A stretch of DNA of 64,000 nt from positions 3,051,735 through 3,115,734 of the forward strand of contig NC_049997.1 of the NCBI RefSeq assembly GCF_000003815.2, written 5' to 3'. Source of the stretch: Branchiostoma floridae (Eukaryota > Chordata > Leptocardii > Amphioxiformes > Branchiostomatidae). The translations under genes and the position numbers were made by a program. Below are positions 23,330 to 32,514 of the stretch, piece after piece (the first letter of the stretch is position 1; each line of letters opens with the position of its first letter). Under the pieces are notes generated by a model. That model was given only the letters and a program-made list of their open reading frames with translations, was not told the origin of the DNA and searched no databases.

Positions 23330-23600
23330 GTCCACCCTTATCTCCCCACGTTTACAGACAAAAAGAAAACTGCCCTCCTCTTAACACCACAAAACACACA
23401 CATTATCGAAAAGGTTGGATCCTTCGTCTTCTACTGTCTCCGAAAAAGAAGTCAAAACCAATATGCATTTTGCTTACTGCTGTTTACCACTGTTTGTCTG
23501 TCACATTTTGTCACTTGCAATTAGCCCCCTAGGGCAAGAACTTGCAATAAAATTTTTCCAACTTAATCTTTTTTCTATATTTTTGGGTGCATGTGTATGT
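23330..23600 (+). mobile_element. LINE 3' tail (copy 1)
   Basis: Encodes a C-terminal piece (IIEKVGSFVF then CLRKRSQNQ) followed by a short 3' UTR and the end motif CAATTAGCCCC...GGGCAAGAACTTGCAATAAA. The same end occurs at 45955-46175 (minus) and 55620-55865 (plus). A 5'-truncated non-LTR retrotransposon tail, at the unpaired centre of the palindrome. Confidence 0.72.
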
Positions 23601-23730
23601 ATGTGTGTTTGAGAATTACATAAGTAGCTATAGAGGAGTCGTGGTTTGGTCGTGTTTTTATTCGATTTACTGGTAGGCGTTGGTAAAATGAAGAAACCAT
23701 TAGACTGCACCAAGAGATAATTATCACCCT

Positions 23731-23900
23731 GGTCTGATTCATCTCTTCAAGTTATTCTTAGATTGCACCTGAACTAGTAATTTGTTTGTAACAAGCAAGG
23801 GCAAAGTCTGGCTACTCGGTACAATGTTGACATCAGTACTGGAAGATTGATTGACTTAAACCATGAAACAGCGTCCTCGCCAAGTTTCGGTGCGTGGGTC
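23731..23900 (+). repeat. Third copy of CYP2 3' flank
   Basis: Matches the DNA just after the CYP2-A stop: TGATTCATCTCTTCAAGTTATTCTTAG against TGATTCATTTCAAGTTATTATTAG in short blocks, then GCAAAGTCTGGCTACTCGGTAC against GTCAAAGTCTGGCTATTCGG, then TTGACTTAAACCATGAAACAGCGTCC-like sequence found near 16600. No coding exon accompanies it. It lies between the arms. Confidence 0.65.
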
Positions 23901-24640
23901 TTTATGTATGTTTGAGAACTAAATGTAGTGGTTGGCAAAATTAAGAAGGCTGTTAGATTAGGGGCCCCTGTGGCGTTACGCTATTGTAGTGAAACGTCCG
24001 ATTTTTATACCTCTTTTCCAATTTTCCACGACTTCTCGCGTTCTCAAGCATACATAAAGGACCACGCGAAACTTGGCGAAGATAAGGTCTAGCTCATTCA
24101 TGAGTTTTTTCTTCTCATAGACTTCTATGTTATAATACGTGTTTTACATGGGCACGTTCATAATGAACCTACTTGAAATATTATTCATTCTTTGCTTTTG
24201 CATTTACTTTTTAAAAATTCCCAATAGCCTATACATACAATCCTTTTTTATGACAATTACAAAATTCAGTTAGCCAAACATCGCAACATCCACTTTTTAG
24301 CTGCCAACAGTCAACCGTACAACTCAGAACCCAGGACTGCGTGCCTCCGGCCCAACGCGTTGCTGCCAAACTTTACCTGCTGTATTTTGTCATAGAAAAA
24401 ATAATATCAGAGGTAATAAAAATGATGACGTCATCAATTTGGCCCCCAAAAAATCAGAGTTAGAATTCTTTAATGCCCATCTATCAACATTCGTTATGGC
24501 TCCATTCTTTCTTAATTCATTAATAAAAAAACAGTGGAAGGTCAAAATGCCAATTTAGCCAACCGAGATACCTTAAAACAAATTTTCACCAATCTGACTT
24601 TTGAGATCAGTTCGGCTGGCTAAAAGGTAATTTCTCACCG
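23901..24640. other. Unpaired palindrome centre, no gene seen
   Basis: AT-rich DNA with no long open frame, no inverted partner in the arms and no repeat that I can name. Confidence 0.5.
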
Positions 24641-25009
24641 CTAAAAACATGCATGCATGCAGCCGTTTAGTTTTTGGCCCGGATCTCTTTTAGGTACCCA
24701 CTGGGAGTAATACATCAATGAGACCATATAATCAGTCTGAGTCTCAGGAACAAGCGGTATATCCACAGCCCCGGGCACACGGACGTCATAACCTGCCCGC
24801 GTCTTTCCACCGATAATATCCCGTCCTTCAAAATCGAGGCCAGTGGCTGGGAGTAGACTCAGTATATATGCATGGACAGATTCTCGCTGGTGGTGGTGGT
24901 CTAAAATTTTCCGTCGCGACGAAAAGCTGTGAAGACAGGAGGGGCTGTCGACATACACCTGGCTGTTTTCATGCGCTGCTGAACAAGGAAAAAGCTGGCA
25001 AAGAGGCAA
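24641..25009 (-). pseudogene. Unrecognised open frame conserved in both arms
   Basis: A 122-codon minus-strand frame with LLPATGLDFEGRDIIGGKT and AGYDVRVPGAVDIPLVPE. The DNA is conserved with 22990-23290 in arm A, where the frame is broken. No family is recognised, and no splice context could be confirmed. It could be a degenerate exon or transposon-derived coding. I would not treat it as an active gene. Confidence 0.35.
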
Positions 25010-25925
25010 AAGTGCACGGTACGTATCCTAGACTTATTTTCTATTTTCTGACTTATTTTTTAGATAATTTTTTTCTGAGAAAATTTTGATCATAAAGGTT
25101 TAATTTACTGCTGGAGAGGTCCGATGAATACTTTTTTTCTAATATCGGGCCGAAATTCGTGACATTTTCAATATTTTTACCTGTAATTGACCTTTGAATG
25201 AGATGGACTTGTGTATTTTAAATCTTCTGGATACATTGCTCAGTTAACATACCGGGGTTGACCTCCCACTCCTAGGAACAAAACAAACCTGACAAATACG
25301 ACTGTCCAGTGGCATGCGCAGTAACGACACAGGGCTCAAAATGCACTTGAAATGTGTTTTAAAATGATTGTATTTACAGCGGAGATTATGGAGCTCATTT
25401 GGTGGTCCCTTCACTGAAATGTTTGTTGTATTGATTGCTTTAGATCATTCCCCAAGATCAGTGTATAGTTCGTAGTTTGAGGTTAGCAGATCATTGCCTC
25501 CGTGTGTCTGAATGTCTGTATTCTTGTGTGTCCGTAGTTATTTTGTAGTCTCTACCAGACTCCCATCTGGCCGAATAGAAATAGGGGACTTATTTGCCAA
25601 GCTAGGTATAAAAGCCTAGTAAATTAATTGGCCTAGCAGTGTTTGCCGTCAGAATGACAGACATTCCTAGTCATATGATTATGGGTTAGATTAATGGCTA
25701 CTATCTCAATGGAGATATCTTACACATGATTGTCCTGTTTAAAGTACAGGGAAAGGAATTAATTTATTTTTTGTACTTTTTTCACTATTCATCGCAATAC
25801 TTTCGTAAATTTGCAATTGAAATTTGCTTTACATAAGTTTTTGCTACCTGTCAGCCATACCGAAACGTTTTTAAGAGCTAAGATATGGTATAGACCGATT
25901 AGCGATAAGAGAACGGTTACATACG

Positions 25926-26104
25926 TCGTGCGATCGTCGTACGATTTTGATACAATACAAGTTTTAAGCAGGCTGCTGTGAAACGAATCATACAAGGATA
26001 AAGACAGTCCTTTGTGTAACAAGACAGCCGGACTTTGCAGCACACATGAATGGCTGTCCCAAATATGCCCTAAGATAACGATCGTACGACGATCGCACGA
26101 CCAC
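25926..26104. mobile_element. Foldback MITE upstream of LRR-B
   Basis: Inverted ends GTCGTGCGATCGTCGTACG and CGTACGACGATCGCACGAC are a near-perfect palindrome around a ~130-bp centre. A related, more diverged element is at about 49933-50100 in MRF intron 2 (CAGGACGATCGTGCGATAG and ATCGTGCGACAATCGCAC). It makes the LRR-B 5' flank longer than that of LRR-A. Confidence 0.75.
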
Positions 26105-26403
26105 GCTAAGGCGACGACCGTTCGGAGAGGCAACAACTGCTTGCGATACGGTAGATTTCCTCGACGATAGCAGGTGCTGTAGCAGGGATTTTATCCCAAA
26201 CGTGTTTGAGAGTCGAGGAGCTACATATAAAGGAATGACCAATGACTACGTTTTATATTTTTTGCTGCAGGATCTCTTTTCATGAACGATCCCTGCAAGT
26301 GAAGACAAGAAAAGCCTGTGCATTCCCGTTCGCCTTCAAGAAGCTTAACTGAGCCCCAAATATAGAAAACTCGTAGGTACTTTTCTCTGAATTCTTGTAA
26401 TAG

Positions 26404-29388
26404 ATGGCTCTTCGAAACAGAATCGCCATGTTGGTTTTTCTGACCCTGGTGACTACCGCCGCAGCCTCAGCTAGCCTGTGCGCCCCTCTCTGTACTCTAG
26501 AAGGCTGGAATGACTGTGTGCGTGGTCAGAGAATGATGGGGAGGACAACAACCTGTATCTTATGTCAGGATGCCGACGTCATTGTCACTGGTGCACCTGT
26601 CCCAGTAGAACCATGTGTAATAAGGGTAGCGCCAAATCTCGCAATAAGGGGACACCCTTTCGGTCTCCTGTCAGCAAAGAAGCTATCGGCCTTTAACCAC
26701 TCTGTAGTAGAAACCTTAGTCTTGGTGGAAGGTGGGATTGTAGACGTAGAGGGGGACACCTTTAGTGGGTTTAGGTTCCTGAAGACTTTGGGCCTGGATT
26801 TCAACAGGTTGACACGTGTCAAACGAAGCTGGTTTGCTGGCTTGACAGGGCTTATTGCGCTGAGACTGACCTACAACAGAATATCAGAGATCGACCCGGG
26901 ATGTTTTAAGGACTTGACAAACCTTCTGACACTAGAGCTGACGGGTAACCACTTACAACACATAGACCCTGCCTGGTTCCACGGTCTGAACAAACTGACG
27001 GAGCTGAACTTAGATGAGAATAAGATAACGCACCTTCCTCCAGGTGTATTTCACAACATGCCTCTCAATCATCTGCTCCTGGAAGGCAATCACCTGTCTT
27101 GTCTTGGAAGGGAGACCTTGTGGAGGACGGAGGACTACTCCATCTTCTCACTGGGCGGAAACAGTTTGATGACGATTAGTGGTGTATGTCCACAGAGTAT
27201 GACATGGAACCTGGAGGTTACTTATAAAAACATCTGGCTTGATGTGCCCGCCTTCTCGTTTAGCGCCACGACTGATCAAGCTCAAGGAAGACTCGAGAGC
27301 CGTCTGAAGTGGATATATCACCCAGCAGGCTCTACTAGAGATATTTGGACTATTGACGAACGCACACTCTCCGTTCCGCCACCGTTTGTTGTTGTTCTCA
27401 GCGATGATGAACTGGCTAAGAAGACAACAGACCGGTGCCGGCAGGTGTGGGAACGCAACATGGGCGTTAATGTCGACTTGGAGGGCAACTCGAGCTTTCA
27501 ACTGGTGTCTATGGGAGCAGGGAATACATCTGTAGCAATGGTGTTCTTTAACCCCCAACACAACCAAGACACAAACACAGCCAGTAGCACTGATTCAGGC
27601 ATCCTAAACAACAGTACCTACACAGGGACCGCCCACATAAACACTAAGAATATAACCTGCGTTTTGATCTCCACACACGATCCACCCTTGCTCTTTACCA
27701 TCCCCCGAGCCCCAAGGAAGCCTCCCAGCCCATGCCCTGGAAGCAACGCTGACTTACATGTAGTAAGCGTCTCGACATCCAACCCCAAAACACCACCTCT
27801 TACTACAGAGGGGTACAGATCGGAGAACCAGACCACAATGGCTTCCAGGTACCCGCCACAGGTCCGCACTCTCCGGACCAACCCTGAACAAGACTCGTCG
27901 GAATCACAGGGTGTTCTGAGACCCATAGTTGTCTACATAGGCGTTGTAATGGGGATTGTGTTCTTGTTGGTCCTTGTAGCTATAGGTTGCCTGCTGAAGA
28001 CACGACAGAAGGGTGCAGAGGTCACCGTTGATCCACCCGGTCTTGTCTCGTGTAGAGCACTACCAGCAGGTCTTTGTACAGTCTCGTACGCCCCACACCA
28101 CTACTCAGAGATTCCAGACCATCTTGCTGCTGCGCAGCGTCCGCTACCAGCCCTCCCACACACATACGCAGAGATTCCAGATCACATAGCTCTTGCTCAG
28201 CGGCCTCTGCCTCGCTTATACTGGGAGGTTACTGACAATGCCGATGCAAAGTCAGCGCGTTTTAAGAAGACTTTCACGCTGCCCGCGAGAAAACGTAAAC
28301 GTCTGGACGTTAAATTGTCCCGTTGGTCGCTGCCTTCATCCCTCCATCCTACCAGGACAGCAGACCATGACAGCCTTGATGCTGACCCTATCACTCCCTA
28401 CGCTGCTGCTGCAGAACCATCGCTTCCAACAGTCACAAAGAACCGGCAGAATAGAAGAATGTATGATATTAGCGAGGTTCATTCTACAACTGACAGACTT
28501 CCTGGTATGTACGCAAGGCCTAGGGAAGTCCGACATCACTGCGGCAATGGGAGGGAACCCGTAACACACCACTACGGCGTGCGTCCCTCCCCCTTGTCAC
28601 ACTACCTAACACCTACTGGCCATGGGAGATACCAACAGGGGAGAGAATCCGTAACACAACACGGCGTTCGTCCCTCCCCCTTGTCACACTACCTAACACT
28701 TACTGTCCATGGGAGATACCAACAGGGGAGGGAATCCGTAAAACAACACAGCGTTCGTCCCTCCCCCTTGTCACCCTACCTAACACTTACTGGCCATGGG
28801 AGATACCAACAGGGGAGAGAATCCGTAACACACCACTACGGCGTGCGCCCCTCCCCCTTGCCACACTACCTAACACCTACTGGCCATGGGAGATACCAAC
28901 AGGGGAGGGAATCCGTAAAACAACACAGCGTTCGTCCCTCCCCCTTGTCACCCTACCTAACACTTACTGGCCATGGGAGATACCAACAGGGGAGGGAATC
29001 CGTAACACAACACGGCGTTCGTCCCTCCCCCTTGTCACCCTACCTAACACTTACTGGCCATGGGAGATACCAACAGGGGAGGGAACCCGTAACACACCAA
29101 GGGCCAGGGCGTGGGTCTCTCCCCACCCTACCTAACACCTACTGGCCATGGGAGATTCCAGAGAATATGACCCCAAAATTACCTAACACCTACTGGCAAT
29201 GGGAGACCCCAGGGACCCTACGGGAGGGAGCCCTTAACACACCACGGCGTGTGCCCCTGCCAAAATTACCTAACACCTACTGGCCATGGGAGACCATAGG
29301 GGAGGGAGCCCGCGTAACACACCACGGCGTGCGTCCCTCTCGACCCTACCTAACACTGGTAGTATTGGTGATGTTGAAAACTCCCTAA
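26404..29388 (+). CDS. LRR transmembrane receptor, paralog B
   Basis: Single-exon 994-aa partner of LRR-A with the same plan: signal peptide, cysteine region, LRRs (about 100-235), glycosylated stalk, membrane helix near 508-532, basic stop-transfer, YSEIPDH (about 566) and YAEIPDH (about 587) around RPLPALP. The stalk has an extra segment near residues 270-310 compared with paralog A. The tail differs most: a net 34-base shortening relative to A near 28545 puts the minisatellite in another frame, giving GHGRYQQGRE...VRPSPLSHYLT units. Around 29100 an 88-base unit returns to the LPNTYWPWEIP frame, and near 29310 it shifts again before the stop. Function unknown beyond a likely surface receptor. 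Start matches A. Confidence 0.88.
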   Translation: MALRNRIAMLVFLTLVTTAAASASLCAPLCTLEGWNDCVRGQRMMGRTTTCILCQDADVIVTGAPVPVEPCVIRVAPNLAIRGHPFGLLSAKKLSAFNHSVVETLVLVEGGIVDVEGDTFSGFRFLKTLGLDFNRLTRVKRSWFAGLTGLIALRLTYNRISEIDPGCFKDLTNLLTLELTGNHLQHIDPAWFHGLNKLTELNLDENKITHLPPGVFHNMPLNHLLLEGNHLSCLGRETLWRTEDYSIFSLGGNSLMTISGVCPQSMTWNLEVTYKNIWLDVPAFSFSATTDQAQGRLESRLKWIYHPAGSTRDIWTIDERTLSVPPPFVVVLSDDELAKKTTDRCRQVWERNMGVNVDLEGNSSFQLVSMGAGNTSVAMVFFNPQHNQDTNTASSTDSGILNNSTYTGTAHINTKNITCVLISTHDPPLLFTIPRAPRKPPSPCPGSNADLHVVSVSTSNPKTPPLTTEGYRSENQTTMASRYPPQVRTLRTNPEQDSSESQGVLRPIVVYIGVVMGIVFLLVLVAIGCLLKTRQKGAEVTVDPPGLVSCRALPAGLCTVSYAPHHYSEIPDHLAAAQRPLPALPHTYAEIPDHIALAQRPLPRLYWEVTDNADAKSARFKKTFTLPARKRKRLDVKLSRWSLPSSLHPTRTADHDSLDADPITPYAAAAEPSLPTVTKNRQNRRMYDISEVHSTTDRLPGMYARPREVRHHCGNGREPVTHHYGVRPSPLSHYLTPTGHGRYQQGRESVTQHGVRPSPLSHYLTLTVHGRYQQGRESVKQHSVRPSPLSPYLTLTGHGRYQQGRESVTHHYGVRPSPLPHYLTPTGHGRYQQGRESVKQHSVRPSPLSPYLTLTGHGRYQQGRESVTQHGVRPSPLSPYLTLTGHGRYQQGREPVTHQGPGRGSLPTLPNTYWPWEIPENMTPKLPNTYWQWETPGTLREGALNTPRRVPLPKLPNTYWPWETIGEGARVTHHGVRPSRPYLTLVVLVMLKTP
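28545..29345 (+). repeat. Coding minisatellite, 87-90 bp units (LRR-B tail)
   Basis: CATGGGAGAT recurs at 28621, 28708, 28795, 28885, 28972 and 29059 (spacing 87, 87, 90, 87, 87), then at 29147 after 88 bases. The 88-base step changes the reading frame. Final units are shorter and more diverged. About eight units against about four in LRR-A. Confidence 0.93.
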
Positions 29389-29969
29389 ACTTTTCTTAGA
29401 ACTAGATTTCACTAAAATGAATTTTGTAAATATCCATCGACTTATCATTGAATAAGGTTGCGTGTATTCAATGGATATGGTTTGAGTCAACTTTTATTGT
29501 ATTGTAAATATCCGTGCTGTTCCATTGCTTTGATGTATTAGGTATTTCAATTGTCCATAAATTGCTGTAGCTCTGCGGAAATAATCTTTGACAAAGTCCA
29601 TATGATATTATACTGTCGGGCAATTCTGCCCTATGACCATTTCAAGTCTTGTCATAGACTACAGCATAAGCCATGAAACTGCTTATAGGAATTACATTCT
29701 CCAAGTCACAAATATTGCAATATCCTTTTTTTGCATGCAACGACCAATTCTATCCTCTATCCTTTGCATATACTCCAAAGTAAAAGACTGAAAGGACCCT
29801 CTTTTCGCATCGCTTTCTTGTCATGAAATATTATGATTCATAGAAATTCTAACCAGTCAATTTCCCCTCTTCCTTTGAGGCTGGAAACCAGGATGTGAAA
29901 ACTAGTCTGATTGTCAGGAGACGGAATCTCCTCAGCCCGGGAGCACTGGTCTGACCTGGTTCTGTCTTA

Positions 29970-30345
29970 AATTTTTTTTTTTTTTTTACTCAATGGTCAC
30001 CACGTAACAAGGCCTGAAGGCCACTCAAGGTTACGGGTTACATGATTGGAACTGTAACAGCAACTCTTCGCCCTAGGTCAGAAACATCATGATTGAGACC
30101 AGCCCAATTGCTCACTATGAGTGAGGACTAACTGACCCAATAGGCGAAGCAGGGGTTACGAGGGCTGCTCGGGAGATTCCCTACCCCTATTTTGGCCGGA
30201 ATGGTTTGATCCGCTCGGGTGGATGTTCGCACATGTGGCGGGTTCTTTAACGTGCATCGGGTATGGCTCTCCCCACACACGGGACCTCCATTTAACGTCC
30301 TATTCGAGGGACGACTCATTTTTCACTTGAGTAAAGTGAGGAAAG
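29970..30345 (-). mobile_element. Retroposon-like insertion absent from arm A
   Basis: A run of 17 T at one end (poly-A on the minus strand) adjoins about 350 bp including TTTAACGTGCATCGGGTATG and GGGACCTCCATTTAACGTCC. In arm A the flanking sequences AAGCTGCCACAGAATGAGG and GTCAGACC are continuous (about 16813-16840), so this block was inserted in arm B after the duplication (or cleanly lost from A). The tail suggests a retroposed SINE-like element. Confidence 0.65.
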
Positions 30346-31445
30346 CTTAAAGTGGCAGCTTAAACACTGACGACAAAAGGCTGTACTTGCACATAACTTC
30401 CAGTGTATGCCAGACAGTCAAAATTGTTATTTAAATTTGTATATTATCAATATCAATAAACGTTCTTCACAATCTAACGAAAGCAAAACAAAACAAAATT
30501 GCGGATGCGAGTCTGGCGTTCATTCTTTTTCTCTCTGTGTCGGACGCTGCTTCATGGTTTAAGGGATACCGGAACAAACATGTGATGATACATCAAGCTA
30601 AATTGGTGACCGATGCACGAGCTGGCCTAGTAGGGGAAGTAATACCTTGGTTGCAAGGAAATTAACCAACAAGTTGTTTTGACAATAACACACCTAGCGA
30701 GAATGGAATGAACCACTCATTACGAACGTGAGTTCCATATCATTCGTTCAGAAACCTGTCCAATTTGTGCAGTCGGCCTAAGGAGTGTCCATTGTTTATA
30801 TTAATTGGTTTGGCTGTTCAAAACATACAGCCAGGGTTGCCCAACTAGCCTATGGCTATTACAAAGGGATAGCCCTGCTGACAGAAACAGAGAAAATACA
30901 TATGGATTTGGACAGGATACTTATCAATAACAATTTTCTAAGTTAATAAAGGATAGGAATGAAAAAAAAAGAACATTTAATCTTATTTTATATATACATG
31001 GTGTAGAATGACCGAAAGGAGTGTCCGTTGGCCACCGGGAATATGTCAGTCAGTTAGAAGAAAGGCTATCAACATCCAACTGTTGCCTTATCAACCTGTG
31101 CTTGCGGAGTATGTATTATTTTCACCCTGGTTGCGTGATGGCAGATGGATGAAGGACACTCCTGTTGGCTTGCTACACTCCTTGGCCAGCTTTGATAATA
31201 TCTTACGCCTCCGATAAATCTGCATGGAGAACACTGCATATATGTCAAAGAAAAAGACAAAAAAGGACCCCCAATTCGTATCTTTTTATGAAATATCATG
31301 ATTTTAAACCTAAACCTACCGATTTCCCCTACTCCCCGGAGGCTGGCAATCAGGATGGGGAAACTAGTCTGAGCGTCAGGAGGATGCAATCTCCTCAGCC
31401 CCGGAGCACTGGTCTGACCTGATTCTGTCTTTAGCAATCCGGGCA

Positions 31446-31797
31446 GCTTTTTGGTTTGTCGTGCCCACACTAGAACACACAACGTGGGCAAGCGAACAAT
31501 GGAAGCTTTTTGGTTTGCCGTGCCCACACTAGAACACACAGCGTGGGCAAGCGAACAATGGAAGCTTTTTGGTTTGCCGTGCCCACACCAGAACACACAA
31601 CGTGGGCAAGCGAACAATGGAAGCTTTTTGGTTTGCCGTGCCTACACTAGAACACACAACGTGGGCAAGCGAACAATGGAAGCTTTTTGGTTTGCCGTGC
31701 CTACACTAGAACACACAACGTGGGCAAGCGAACAATGGAAGCTTTTTGGTTTGCCGTGCCTACACTAGAACACACAGCGTGGGCAAGCGAACAATGG
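31446..31797. repeat. 59-bp minisatellite, six units
   Basis: Units carry AGCTTTTTGGTTTGCCGTGC and ACACAACGTGGGCAAGCG with a 59-base period, almost identical to each other. Arm A has only one unit at the matching place (about 15974-16008). The plus-strand frame of about 105 codons across it is an artefact of the repeat. Confidence 0.92.
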
Positions 31798-32514
31798 AAG
31801 TGTTATCGAATTAGATTAGTTGCCTGAAGAGCTACTCGTCCACTGGTCCACAGAAGCCAGTGGCAGTAGTGTTCATTGTACCAGGGAATTTCCCTTGCTG
31901 TCTTTTTTTTGACAAGCACATTATGACTAGTGCGTGGAGCGCGGCTTCACTTTCCGTCCGAAGAAGACCCTTCCCATTTGCGTGCACGCTCTGTCACACT
32001 GTCACACTGAGAAAAGGCGAAAATGGCCTTCGTAAACATCAAAACTCACTGAAAACTATACCTACATGTGTACACTTACAAACACTAGCTCAGTAACTCG
32101 GTCAACTATTTATGGCTATATATATGATGTAACAGGATTGATATGGTTTCATGAAATAAGAAAAAAAAGTAATTTTAGACAGCATCTATTCATTGCTGGC
32201 ACTTGATGTAGAATGTTCTGTATGTGTTAATGTGTAGGTCACAACACCAGCAATCGCTGCCTGTGACCCACGTGTATTGTATCGTCTACAATCTGAATAA
32301 ATTTCAAATTAATTAGAAACAGTAATAAGTGTTTACTTTGTTTATTCCTCCTTATTAGATGAGTCAATTCTGCACCTGTTACTAGTGTACGTGTACAAAT
32401 GACGACACTGTACCGAGCAGCCAGCTGCAGCAGACTTTCACCTCGCTAGATATCAACAAAATATTAGTTTTAATTTTTATCTAAGAATAACTTGAAATGA
32501 ATCAGAGCTGAGTT

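Larger units (their letters stand above)
29389..32514. other. Convergent intergenic region, arm B
   Basis: Mirror of 15241-17522 with insertions. It contains the poly-T-linked repeat (29970-30345), a long AT-rich part, the mirrored CAGACCAGTGCTCCGGGGCT complement near 31401, and the 59-bp array. No gene is supported. Confidence 0.65.

Noticed and set aside
31446-31797. 105-codon repetitive protein or CRISPR-like array
   Set aside because: 59-bp tandem units, period not a multiple of three, absent as an array from the matching arm.
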